From positions 496,001 through 560,000 of the forward strand of contig NZ_CP029480.1 in assembly GCF_003258705.1 (NCBI RefSeq): 64,000 bases of DNA. The letters are read 5' to 3'. The DNA is from Arcticibacterium luteifluviistationis. Its GTDB lineage: Bacteria > Bacteroidota > Bacteroidia > Cytophagales > Spirosomataceae. A program made the translations under genes and the position numbers. Below are positions 34,989-44,124 of the stretch, one piece after another; within the stretch, counting starts at the first letter, position 1; every line of letters begins with the position of its first letter. Under the pieces are notes generated by a model that worked only from the letters and a program-made list of their open reading frames with translations, was not told where the DNA came from and made no database searches.

Positions 34989-37900
34989 TTAGAAACTTAG
35001 GTTTAATTTAAAGCCTACAGGCAACACCCAAGGAGTTACATTATATCGTTCTATACCTTGTTTGAAATAGCCATCTTCTTGTTGGAAAGCATTTTCAGGG
35101 TCAATACCCACTTTAGCTTTTGTCCAAAGGATGATGTTACGACTGTAAACCGATACAGAGGCATTGTTTATTCCCACTCTATTTACAAGCGATGCCGGAA
35201 GCTTATAGGAAAGAGAAACCTCTCTCAGCTTTACATAAGAAGCATCAAACATAGCAGGCTTAAAGAACGACCAAGGGTAGTTATCAGCATAAGGAATAAT
35301 CTTAGTGCCTTCTCCTCCTAAGTTTTCCTGATAGCCTACTAACTCTCCTTCTTCATAAACTCCAATTACTCCAGGGTTAAATACTCCGTCATTAATAGTC
35401 ACACCATAAGTAAATGGATATCCGCCATAAGAATCACCAGGACCACCTACTACGTTAATTCCGTCTGTTATAAACTGGTCAGCGTTTGCTACTAGATAAT
35501 CTCTTAGCACATCACCACTTCTATCTCCCGGATTGATAAGTAAGTCTAACCATCTTTGTGTTCTTAAATCAGATTCTGAGTATCTGTAGGTTTGTGAAAC
35601 AAAATCTCCACCTTGTCTCCAATCAAAAGACATGTTTAAAGAGAATCCTTTATAAGACAGATTAGACTGAAGTCCTGCTATAAAATCAGGGTTAAAGTTT
35701 CCTACCTTATTTCTAGCACTATTTTGACTGATATCTTGCCATGAGCCATCTTCATCTAATAATGGGTAACCATAATATGGAGAGCTTTCATCTTCTACAG
35801 TTATTAGTTTTCTGTCATAAATATCTCCTATGTCTTCTCCAAGGTAAGTCCAAGCTCCACCTCTAGAGTCTGACCAAAGTTTAAACACATCCATTCCTTC
35901 TGCCAATTCTAGAATCTTGGTTCTTGACCTTGTGATATTAGCACTAACATCCCACTTCAAGTTTCCTTTTTGAACGGCAGTTCCACCAATCTGGAATTCC
36001 CATCCTCTTCCCTGAATAAGACCAGCGTTTACCTTCTTAGAAGAATAACCCGTTGATGGAGCTAAAGACGCCTCAAAAATCTGGTTTCTGTTTTTGACTT
36101 GATAATAGGTAGCTTGTAAGAAAAGTCTATCATTAAAGGCAGACACATCCGCTCCTATTTCCCACGAAGTGGCAATCTCTGGTTTAAGGTCTGGTGTCAA
36201 TAAATTACCAGGAACAGAAAGACGCGGAACGCCATCCCACTCCCCGTTATTATTAAGTGTTGAAATTAACTGATATGGGCTGGTATCATTACCTACCTGT
36301 GCCCATCCACCTCTAAGCTTAAACATGTTAATGGCAGTTCCCATAGGAATCATCTCGTTTAAGATGGCACTCACAGAAGCCGACGGGTAGAAGTAAGACG
36401 CTTCACTTTTTGGCAATGTACTTGACCAGTCATTTCTGGCTGTTAAATCAAGATAAAGCTGTCTTTTATAACCAAAAGTGGTCATGGCATAAAGGCTATT
36501 TACACCTTTCTCATATTTATAACTTGAGAAATCTAAGTTATCAGAAGCAGTATTGCTCAATGTAAATACACCAGGAACTATCAGTCCAGAACCGCCATTT
36601 CTGGTTGCGTTTTTGGTATTATTCCCTTTTTCATAACGTGTATTTCCTCCTACAGATACCGACACATTTAAGTCTGAAATATCTTTAGTATAAGTGGCTA
36701 AGAAATCAGCATTGCTTTCATACCTGTTTAGGTTTATCAAACCGTAAGCTCCGTATATTTCATTGGTATAGCTCGGTGCAATTTTCGTTTCTCTTTGCTC
36801 CGAATATTGGTCAACACCGTAACGTACCATCAATTTAAGCGATGGAGCGATGGTCCAATCAGCTTTTAAGTTTCCGTACACTCTATCTCTCGTGAAGCCA
36901 TTATTAACCTCATTAGCCAAGAAATAAGGATTATTATACTCCCCTTCTGCTTGAGATAACTGACGTAAACCTTCTTGACCAGGAACCCAATAATCTTCTA
37001 ATTCTAAGATATTGATATGAGGAGACACTTTATAAGCCGCCTCTAGTGGATTAGTTCCTCTGTTTCCTGAAGGTCTGTTATTTGACCAAGAACGGTTAAC
37101 ATTTACATTGGTACTGAATACCAAGTTTTTAGCCGCATTCACATCAGAACTAACTGAAATATTATTTCTGAATAAATCTGAATTTGGAACAAGACCATTG
37201 TTCAGCATATTGGTAAAACCAACACGATAATTCATCAACTCCGTATTATTTGAAATAGCTGCGGTGTTGGTAGTAGTAATTCCAGTATTTACAAAATTGG
37301 CAACGTTATCTTTATAAGAAACCAAGTCGGTAGGAATTCTATTTCCATTAGCATCTAAAGGGCTGTTCCACTGAATGGCTTTGTAACCCTTATCTAGTTC
37401 TGGTCCATTTCCTGCAGAAGAACCTTCTTCTATTTGTAATATACCTCCTGGGTAAGGATTATTATCAGGCGTATAAGGTCTTACACCAATAGCATTAGAG
37501 GTATGAAAATCTAAGTATTTATAAGGATTGTCGAATACAGTACTTGACGAAATACTTACTGTAGTTTTTCTAACACCTTTACCAGATTTAGTGGTAATCA
37601 ATACTACACCATTGGCAGCACGCGAACCATAAAGTGCTGCTGCACTAGGTCCTTTAAGAATAGAAATATTCTCAATATCCTCTGGATTAAGGTCAGAAAT
37701 AGCATTTCCATAATCCACTTTGTTATCACCTCCTATTTGAGAGATATTATTCAGTGTATTTGAAATAGGAACACCATTTACAACAAATAAAGGTTGATTA
37801 TCGCTATTAAGCGAAGATGCACCTCTTATCACCATACTTACAGATGAGCCAGTTCCGCCTGTAGAATTGATAGTAACGCCTGGTACTTTTCCAGCCATTC

Positions 37901-38621
37901 CATTCAATACGTTTTCTTGGGCTACTCTGGTTACCTCACCTCCGTCTACTTTTGCTACGGCATAACCTAAAGTTCGTTCGTTTCGCTCTAAACCAAGAGC
38001 CGTAACTACAACATCTTGAAGCGAATTCAAAGATTGCTGTAAAGCCACATCAATTACCGACCTGTTACCTACTACCTCTTCTGTCACATTATAACCAATG
38101 TAGGAGAAAGTTAAGATGGTTTCAGCATTTGGTACATCAATAGAGTACTCGCCGTTAACATCCGTAATAGTACCTTTTGTGGTACCTTTTATGGTAATGT
38201 TTGCTCCTACTAAATCCTCGTTATTTTCGTCAATCACCTTTCCTGACACCCTAATATCAGCTGGTTTGAAAAATGTAGCCGTTTTGGCAGAAGCCTTTTT
38301 GATGATAATGGTTTTGTTCAATTCTTTCAATTCTAAAGAAGCTTGAACTGAAACCGAACTTAGTAAATCGTAAAGGTTTGACACCTTTCCTACCCTTACC
38401 ACACGGTTTAAATTTTCTCTTACATTTTCTTCATAAAGAAAGTTATACTCGGTCTTAGCCGTTACATCTTTAATAATTTTTGATACGCTGGCTTTCTCGT
38501 ATCCTAGATGTATTCTCGTATTTTTTAGATTGCTATCTAGAGCAAAGGCTTGAGAGCCAACTGGAAAAATGAGCAACACTAATGCTACCTGATAGAGCAT
38601 CTTTTGTATAGTTCTTTTCAT
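34989..38621 (-). CDS. SusC/RagA-family TonB-dependent receptor with STN domain
   Basis: This 1210-residue outer-membrane transporter has the domain order: signal peptide; STN domain (about 38-110, ASVSKIIKDVTAKTEYNFLY); carboxypeptidase-regulatory-like domain (about 122-205, VSGKVIDENNEDLVGANITI); plug (about 215-350, with the SusC signature NGVPI and VLKGPSAAALYGSRAANGVV); then the barrel to the C-terminal GFKLNLSF. The STN domain is what allows a receptor to signal to a FecR anti-sigma factor, and fecR plus an ECF sigma gene lie directly upstream. Import needs TonB-ExbBD. Substrate unknown. Confidence 0.95.
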   Translation of the reverse strand: MKRTIQKMLYQVALVLLIFPVGSQAFALDSNLKNTRIHLGYEKASVSKIIKDVTAKTEYNFLYEENVRENLNRVVRVGKVSNLYDLLSSVSVQASLELKELNKTIIIKKASAKTATFFKPADIRVSGKVIDENNEDLVGANITIKGTTKGTITDVNGEYSIDVPNAETILTFSYIGYNVTEEVVGNRSVIDVALQQSLNSLQDVVVTALGLERNERTLGYAVAKVDGGEVTRVAQENVLNGMAGKVPGVTINSTGGTGSSVSMVIRGASSLNSDNQPLFVVNGVPISNTLNNISQIGGDNKVDYGNAISDLNPEDIENISILKGPSAAALYGSRAANGVVLITTKSGKGVRKTTVSISSSTVFDNPYKYLDFHTSNAIGVRPYTPDNNPYPGGILQIEEGSSAGNGPELDKGYKAIQWNSPLDANGNRIPTDLVSYKDNVANFVNTGITTTNTAAISNNTELMNYRVGFTNMLNNGLVPNSDLFRNNISVSSDVNAAKNLVFSTNVNVNRSWSNNRPSGNRGTNPLEAAYKVSPHINILELEDYWVPGQEGLRQLSQAEGEYNNPYFLANEVNNGFTRDRVYGNLKADWTIAPSLKLMVRYGVDQYSEQRETKIAPSYTNEIYGAYGLINLNRYESNADFLATYTKDISDLNVSVSVGGNTRYEKGNNTKNATRNGGSGLIVPGVFTLSNTASDNLDFSSYKYEKGVNSLYAMTTFGYKRQLYLDLTARNDWSSTLPKSEASYFYPSASVSAILNEMIPMGTAINMFKLRGGWAQVGNDTSPYQLISTLNNNGEWDGVPRLSVPGNLLTPDLKPEIATSWEIGADVSAFNDRLFLQATYYQVKNRNQIFEASLAPSTGYSSKKVNAGLIQGRGWEFQIGGTAVQKGNLKWDVSANITRSRTKILELAEGMDVFKLWSDSRGGAWTYLGEDIGDIYDRKLITVEDESSPYYGYPLLDEDGSWQDISQNSARNKVGNFNPDFIAGLQSNLSYKGFSLNMSFDWRQGGDFVSQTYRYSESDLRTQRWLDLLINPGDRSGDVLRDYLVANADQFITDGINVVGGPGDSYGGYPFTYGVTINDGVFNPGVIGVYEEGELVGYQENLGGEGTKIIPYADNYPWSFFKPAMFDASYVKLREVSLSYKLPASLVNRVGINNASVSVYSRNIILWTKAKVGIDPENAFQQEDGYFKQGIERYNVTPWVLPVGFKLNLSF

Positions 38622-38714
38622 AGTTTAATAGTTTTCAATTGTTCAAAGATTTTATTCACTTCATTTTAAGATTTAACAAAAACACTTCGGTTGTACGGCT
38701 TTTTCATACCGTCT

Positions 38715-39713
38715 TTACATTTTCTTAATTGTTACTTTATCTCCATCTATTTCATATTTAAATTCTAATAAATAAGCGAGTGTTTCAAGCACCTCCTCCA
38801 AGGTTTCATTACTATGCTGGCCAGATAGTTTCTTATTATTCAACGAGTTGTCTTTAATGTCAATATCTATGTTATACCACCGTTCTAAGCTTTTTTCAAC
38901 TTCAGTAAATGGTGTTTTATTAAAATATAGGATGCCCTTAGTCCATTTAAGAGCCAAATCAACATCTGTATCTTGAAGTGTGACATCTCCAGTGCTTAAA
39001 TCCAAAATCAGTTTCTTGTTCTTAGTCAATTCATAAACTTCTTCAGATTGAAGCAAGCTTATCCGCACTTTGCCGGTTTTCACACTTACAGCTGCTTTTT
39101 GGCCTGCTTCGTGTACTTCTACATTAAAAGATGTTCCTAAAACCCTAATATCAAAAGCCGAAGTATTGATGGTAAAAGGCCTGCTTTCATCTCTTTCTAC
39201 ATCAAAAAATGCTTCTCCAGTGAGTTTTACATTTCTTGCTTCTTTGTCAAATTCCTCAGGATAAGATAGCTTACTGTCAGAGTTTAGTTTGACTAATGTT
39301 CCATCCTTAAGCAGCACATCTCTTTTGGCTCCTTTAGGCACAAAGTCATTTTTGTAAGTAACTTCTGCTAATGCTGCTTTACCGCTATCTTCCTTAAACC
39401 ATTGCTGTCCTACCCAAAACAATCCTAATAGAATAGCTACAGAAGCTGCAAGCTTATACATATACGTAACTCTAAGGATTCCGTAAAATAGTTTCCCTCG
39501 AGTTATTTCTCTAGCCTTACTTTTCGAGTCCTCAGTTTCCAATGACTCACCTGCACTAGCCATTAGTTCATCAAAATATGAACGGAGCACTATCTCATAT
39601 TGCTCTTGAATCTCCTCTTCATTGAAGCCATCCAAAAATTGAATTAACTCCTGTCTAGTGATTCTATTCAGGATATAATCTTTTATAAGTCTATGTATTG
39701 TCTCTTTATTCAT
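38715..39713 (-). CDS. FecR-family anti-sigma factor
   Basis: This 332-residue inner-membrane protein has an N-terminal cytoplasmic part (about 1-80), one membrane helix (about 84-102, KLAASVAILLGLFWVG) and a periplasmic FecR domain (KRDVLLKDGTLVKLNSDSKL, GEAFFDVERDESRPFTI, VLGTSFNVEV). A DUF4974-like C terminus (SLERWYNIDIDIKD, LEEVLETLAYLLEFKYE) contacts the receptor STN domain. It holds the ECF sigma factor until the SusC receptor reports substrate. It lies between the sigma gene (105 bases upstream) and susC (93 bases downstream). Confidence 0.93.
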   Translation of the reverse strand: MNKETIHRLIKDYILNRITRQELIQFLDGFNEEEIQEQYEIVLRSYFDELMASAGESLETEDSKSKAREITRGKLFYGILRVTYMYKLAASVAILLGLFWVGQQWFKEDSGKAALAEVTYKNDFVPKGAKRDVLLKDGTLVKLNSDSKLSYPEEFDKEARNVKLTGEAFFDVERDESRPFTINTSAFDIRVLGTSFNVEVHEAGQKAAVSVKTGKVRISLLQSEEVYELTKNKKLILDLSTGDVTLQDTDVDLALKWTKGILYFNKTPFTEVEKSLERWYNIDIDIKDNSLNNKKLSGQHSNETLEEVLETLAYLLEFKYEIDGDKVTIKKM

Positions 39714-39818
39714 TTCAAACGGATAACGAGAAGGAATACATTATGGACTAGTGTCCAATGTTAAGTAAATGTAAAGTATGAAAGGTGCCATTGAAAAATA
39801 GGCAAGGCTAAGGGCGAG

Positions 39819-40364
39819 CTACCAAATCAGTTGATATTCGACATTACTTTTAAGGTGATGTTTTGCCTTAATTAATTGATTTTTAACAGTATGACTTGAA
39901 ATATCAAGTTGCTCTGCAATTTCCTTATAAGATTTCCCATTCAGATATCTTAATTGTATAATTTGCTTACGCCCAGGTGGCAAATCATCTATGGCATCAA
40001 GAAGCGAATCTATTTTTAAATCACTCAGCTCTTCCTCTTGAAAAGATTGTACTTTTTCAATATTGCCCCAAAGCAAATCAATAGCTTCCTGATTTCTCTT
40101 AATAACTCTTAACCTGTCAAAGGTTTTATTTTTTAAGCAGGCAAAAAGATAAGACTTAAACTCTATGCCTTCGTCCAGTTTAGCCCGCTTTTCCCATAGG
40201 TGTGTAAAAACATCTTGCACTATACTTTCGGCCTCAGCTTTGTCTTTAATCAAAGACGTACAAAACCTTAGTGAGCTTTCGTGACAAAGCACATAAATCT
40301 TTTCAAAGGCCTTAGAAGACCCTTTAGTAAGAAGAACAAATAAATGTTGAATGTCCTTATCCAT
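39819..40364 (-). CDS. ECF sigma factor, SusC/FecR-associated
   Basis: This 181-residue sigma-70 family protein has region 2 (FEKIYVLCHESSLRFCTSLI, VQDVFTHLWEKRAKL) and region 4 (DDLPPGRKQIIQLRYLNGKS, IAEQLDISSHTVKNQLIKA), and lacks regions 1 and 3 as expected for the ECF group. It should direct RNA polymerase to the susCD operon, and perhaps to the phosphatase genes, when released by the FecR protein. The gene order sigma-fecR-susC-susD is the standard Bacteroidota arrangement. Confidence 0.93.
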   Translation of the reverse strand: MDKDIQHLFVLLTKGSSKAFEKIYVLCHESSLRFCTSLIKDKAEAESIVQDVFTHLWEKRAKLDEGIEFKSYLFACLKNKTFDRLRVIKRNQEAIDLLWGNIEKVQSFQEEELSDLKIDSLLDAIDDLPPGRKQIIQLRYLNGKSYKEIAEQLDISSHTVKNQLIKAKHHLKSNVEYQLIW

Positions 40365-40611
40365 TAGCTAATATCATTAAGAACAAATTTCTATCAATTC
40401 CGTGGAGATGTTTAATAATCCATGTTAAAGAATTATTAAATCAACTAAAATCTCCTCTGGCTGTTCTACATAATCTCAAATGGAAATAGTAATTTACTTC
40501 CTGATAATGAACCATTAGAAGACCTCCTTCTAAAAAAACTAAAGTAAATGCCTTTAATCCTGAATTTGACGACTTATAACCATATAAGCTATAAAAAGCT
40601 TTAAAGCACAC

Positions 40612-41091
40612 ATGAAGGTAAAAAACATACACAAACGTATTCTTAAGGCATCCAAACAACAAGTTGAAAAATCAATGCTTTCTTTATCAAAAGTACGTGA
40701 TGAAATATGGCCGCTAGAAAAATGGCCTGCTATGAAATTTAAAGAGGGCATTAAGATTGGAGCCAAAGGTGGTCATGGTCCCATTAGATATACAGTAGAG
40801 AAATATGACCCGACTCAAATAATAGAATTCAGATTTTCAAGACCACGAGGCTTTGATGGTATTCATAAATTCGAAATCAGTGAATTATCACAACAAGAAA
40901 TCGAAATCACCCATACCATAGCTATGGAAACTTCAGGAAAAGCAACGCTAACTTGGATTTTTGTGATACGCCCTTTACATAATGCCCTGATGGAAGATGC
41001 CTTTAATAAGCTAGAGAACGGTTTGTCAAATACCAATAAGAAAACTAAATGGAACATTTGGGTGAAAATGCTGCGTGGGCTCTTGCCCTGA
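40612..41091 (+). CDS. SRPBCC-family lipid-binding-like protein
   Basis: This 159-residue cytoplasmic protein has the helix-grip pattern: an N-terminal strand IHKRILKASKQQVEKSML, strands GPIRYTVEKYDPTQIIEFRF and HKFEISELSQQEIEITHTIA, and a long C-terminal helix LMEDAFNKLENGL. SRPBCC proteins bind hydrophobic ligands in a deep cavity, and no reaction can be given. It is convergent with the multicopper oxidase gene; their ends are only six bases apart. Confidence 0.7.
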   Translation: MKVKNIHKRILKASKQQVEKSMLSLSKVRDEIWPLEKWPAMKFKEGIKIGAKGGHGPIRYTVEKYDPTQIIEFRFSRPRGFDGIHKFEISELSQQEIEITHTIAMETSGKATLTWIFVIRPLHNALMEDAFNKLENGLSNTNKKTKWNIWVKMLRGLLP

Positions 41092-41097
41092 AGTTAT

Positions 41098-43515
41098 TTA
41101 AAACCTTACCATTAAACCGGCACCGGCACCAAAACGGTTATCATAACTGGCCGTGGCTGAAAAGTTTCTAGAGATTAGATAGTCTAGGCCTACAGACCAA
41201 GTGGTTTCTCCTAGAAACGATTTCTTTTGACCCATTTCATTTGACAATTCATTGACCAAACCTAAGTCTGCCTTGTATTCATAATTACCGAAGATACTAG
41301 TTCTTGGGAAAATCATTATTTCACGACTAAGCCTAATTTCGGGTCTTAATTTATTGTCAAGTCTTAGGTCAAGATTAAACATGTAAGGCGTAAAGTATCT
41401 TATTCCTGCCACAGCGGTTGTTGAGATTTCGTCCAGACTGTTTTCAATTTCGTTTTCGGCATTCACACCTACAAAAACTCTGAAATAATCTGACACATAG
41501 CGTTCATAACTTAGCTCAGCTTCCATATTTTGATTCCAGCCATACTCCAAGCCCAAATTCCATTGATTTCTAATGTTTGAACTTACTAGATTCAACTCCG
41601 TCATGTGTGAAGTCAAGTCTAAGGTACCCCACTGATAATAATGACTACCTTCTTTCAATACTTTTTCTAGGCTGTTTGGGGCCAATCGGCTATCTCTAGG
41701 TGTATCATAACTATAGACCCTCGCCATGCCACTCATCATGTGGTATAAAACGTGACAGTGGAAAAACCAATCGCCATCTTCGCTAGCATCAAACTCTATG
41801 GATACTTCCTGCATCGGCGGCACATTGACGGTATGTTTTAAAGGAGAATAATCGCCATTAGCATTTAACACTCTAAAAAAATGGCCATGCAAATGCATAG
41901 GATGATGCATCATGGTTAGGTTATTCAAAGTGATTCTAACCACTTCTCCTTTTTCTATTTTGATTAAATCAGCTTCAGAAAGCGGCACTCCGTTCAAACT
42001 CCATATATATCGCCACATATTTCCGGTCAAATTCAATAAGATTTCTTTGACTGGTTTATTAGCGTCATAAGTAGTTGGTGTAGGCGACTTTAAATAATCA
42101 TAAGTATAATCATCGTACATCGACATGTCCATTCCTTCATGATCCATGCCGCTCTTCATATGATTAATTTTAGAATGATCCATCTTCATTTTAGAATTAC
42201 TTTCTGGCATGTTCTTCTCCATCTTTTTTGACATATCCATATCATGCCCCATTTCTGAATGATTCATTTTAGCGTGTTCCATCTCCATTTTAGAATCGTC
42301 TTTTGACAGCTTTTTATCTGCCTCTTTTGACATATCCATATCATGACCCATTTCTGAATGATCCTTTTTGGAGTGGTCCATCTCCATTTTAGAATCATCC
42401 ATTTTCATTCCCCATTCAGTCTTCATCTTTTGAGGTTCCTCTACACCTGGCCGTGACTTCATGGCGGGAGCACCCATTTTCATGTCCATTTTTGCCATAG
42501 ACTTCATCATCCTAATTTTATCAGGTCGCATAACTTCAGGAGCAGCTATAACATCTCCCTGTCCTAAATAAATAGATGTTTGACCAGAACCATCTTGAGC
42601 GGTAGCTCTAAATTCCACCTTTCCATTTTCAGGAATATCCACTATAAAGTCATAGGTTTCTGCTATCGCTATAAAGGTTTTGTTTCTCCTAACAGGAACC
42701 ACATCAATACCATCCGAAGACACTAAGAGCGGGTCTGCTCCGCCAAAAGTCATCCAAAACTGTGAAGAAGCCGAGCCATTGATTATGCGGAGTCTTACCT
42801 TTTCACCTGCTTTAAATTCAGGATAATCTTTAGTTCTTTCTCCATTTGAAAGGAAAGCTGGATAATAAATATCCGCAATGTCTGCCCCTTCCATTCTTTG
42901 CTTCCAGAAGTTCATTTGGGCTCCTAGACCTTTTCTGGCAATAACTTTATTCAGTGGCGTACTTGTACCTTTCTTAACACCATACCATTCATTTCCTCTT
43001 TTTAAGTTTCTTAATACATTCTTTGGCTTTTCATTGGTCCAGTCTGATAATACCAAGACCAGCTCTTTATCATAATCCAAGGTCTTCTCCTTAGGCTCTA
43101 TCACGATGGAACCAAAGAGTCCACTCTGCTCCTGCAGCATGGTGTGTGAGTGATACCAGTAAGTACCAGACTGAATAAGGGGAAATTCATATTTCTGCGT
43201 TTTTCCAGGCTGAATAGGCGGTGTGGTTAAATATGGAACACCATCGTAGAAATTTGGCAACAGTAAACCGTGCCAATGTAGAGAAGTTTCTACGCTCATG
43301 GTATTAGTCACATATATCACCGCATAATCTCCCTCTTTAAATCTTAGTATCGGACCAGGAATGCTACCATTAATAGCCATGGCCATCTGGCTTTTACCCG
43401 TTTTGTTAACCATCACATTACTGATGCTGAGCTTATAAACCGTAGTGTCGGGTTGTCCAAAGGCAGAAGCGTGAACACCAATAATAGAAAAAACAAGTAA
43501 TAGTAATATCCGCAT
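41098..43515 (-). CDS. Multicopper oxidase (CopA-like) fused to a CopB-like outer-membrane barrel
   Basis: This 805-residue secreted protein has a signal peptide ending near HASAFGQ. The copper sites are complete: HWHGLLLPN, WYHSHTMLQ, HHPMHLHGHFF and FFHCHVLYHMMSGMA. Between the second and third cupredoxin parts (about residues 330-475) lies a Met/His-rich segment with a 33-residue near-repeat (SKMEMDHSK, SEMGHDMDMS), likely a copper store. After residue about 600 the sequence changes to short amphipathic strands (WNLGLEYGWNQNMEAELSYE, TAVAGIRYFTPYMFNLDLRL) ending GAGAGLMVRF, like CopB barrels. It probably oxidises Cu(I) and detoxifies copper. CopA and CopB are usually separate genes. Confidence 0.87.
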   Translation of the reverse strand: MRILLLLVFSIIGVHASAFGQPDTTVYKLSISNVMVNKTGKSQMAMAINGSIPGPILRFKEGDYAVIYVTNTMSVETSLHWHGLLLPNFYDGVPYLTTPPIQPGKTQKYEFPLIQSGTYWYHSHTMLQEQSGLFGSIVIEPKEKTLDYDKELVLVLSDWTNEKPKNVLRNLKRGNEWYGVKKGTSTPLNKVIARKGLGAQMNFWKQRMEGADIADIYYPAFLSNGERTKDYPEFKAGEKVRLRIINGSASSQFWMTFGGADPLLVSSDGIDVVPVRRNKTFIAIAETYDFIVDIPENGKVEFRATAQDGSGQTSIYLGQGDVIAAPEVMRPDKIRMMKSMAKMDMKMGAPAMKSRPGVEEPQKMKTEWGMKMDDSKMEMDHSKKDHSEMGHDMDMSKEADKKLSKDDSKMEMEHAKMNHSEMGHDMDMSKKMEKNMPESNSKMKMDHSKINHMKSGMDHEGMDMSMYDDYTYDYLKSPTPTTYDANKPVKEILLNLTGNMWRYIWSLNGVPLSEADLIKIEKGEVVRITLNNLTMMHHPMHLHGHFFRVLNANGDYSPLKHTVNVPPMQEVSIEFDASEDGDWFFHCHVLYHMMSGMARVYSYDTPRDSRLAPNSLEKVLKEGSHYYQWGTLDLTSHMTELNLVSSNIRNQWNLGLEYGWNQNMEAELSYERYVSDYFRVFVGVNAENEIENSLDEISTTAVAGIRYFTPYMFNLDLRLDNKLRPEIRLSREIMIFPRTSIFGNYEYKADLGLVNELSNEMGQKKSFLGETTWSVGLDYLISRNFSATASYDNRFGAGAGLMVRF
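42230..42427 (-). repeat. Tandem 99-base coding repeat in the Met/His linker
   Basis: The block beginning GACATATCCATATCATG at 42230 recurs at 42329, a 99-base period equal to 33 codons. Each unit encodes the SKMEM..SEMGHDMDMS pattern; a third, weaker unit lies toward 42130. Repeat number is likely to vary between strains. Confidence 0.7.
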
Positions 43516-43895
43516 GTAATATGATTAAAGTTAAGAACTGATTTATAAGTTTAATAAATCGTTCCAGGTGAAGTGAGCTACAAAACTAGCGTGGATGTAG
43601 TAGTACCTATTTACAGAATAGGCTCTTAGATTTACAAAATCTCCAAAATATGCCTTTAAAAACATACTGACACCTAAAACACTATTGATTAATAAATAAC
43701 ATCGGATCGATGTTTTAAACCTTATAGGGAAGAAAGAACAGTTTGTCATGATTTCGGCATAAAACGCCAAAATTCCGCCAAACATATTATAGCCTTAATA
43801 AATAGATTTTCTATTAACATTTCGCTCCCAAGGAGCTAAAAGCGTTTCTTTCGAAAGAGATAGAATTGAATTTAAAAAAAAAACATTCCTTAAAA
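43516..43895. other. Intergenic stretch upstream of the oxidase gene
   Basis: An 80-codon open frame on the - strand (43543-43785) has a low-quality translation and no domain, so I do not call it. The stretch should hold the oxidase promoter; no copper-box motif was recognised. Confidence 0.4.
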
Positions 43896-44080
43896 GCCCT
43901 GTACTGTCTGAGCACAAGCAAAATTCACAGAGAAATGTCATTTATCAATTTTACAGTTACAGAATTTTGATTGTGCGAGTTTACAGGGTAATGCTTTTTT
44001 GGTTCGTTTTTTACGCTAAAAAATGAACTCTCCCGCCCAGTCTGCCGACTGGCAGGTGGAAAGCGAGCCAAAGAAAAAGC
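43896..44080. repeat. Two-hairpin dispersed element, copy 2
   Basis: The arms CCCTGTA (43897-43903) and TACAGGG (43982-43988) enclose 92 bases, one fewer than in copy 1, and continue inward as GCACAAGCAAAATT against GCACAATCAAAATT. The second palindrome (44002-44028) is identical to that of copy 1. This copy has an extra small hairpin CCAGTC-TGCC-GACTGG inserted in the right part. It lies upstream of the nucleoside hydrolase gene. Confidence 0.75.
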
Positions 44081-44124
44081 AGTCTTAGAATAAGAATCTG
44101 TTAATCGAATAAAATATAAAAAAA

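Noticed and set aside
43543-43785. An 80-codon - strand frame upstream of the multicopper oxidase
   Set aside because: Aromatic/Ser-rich chance-like translation with no domain, lying in the presumed promoter region.
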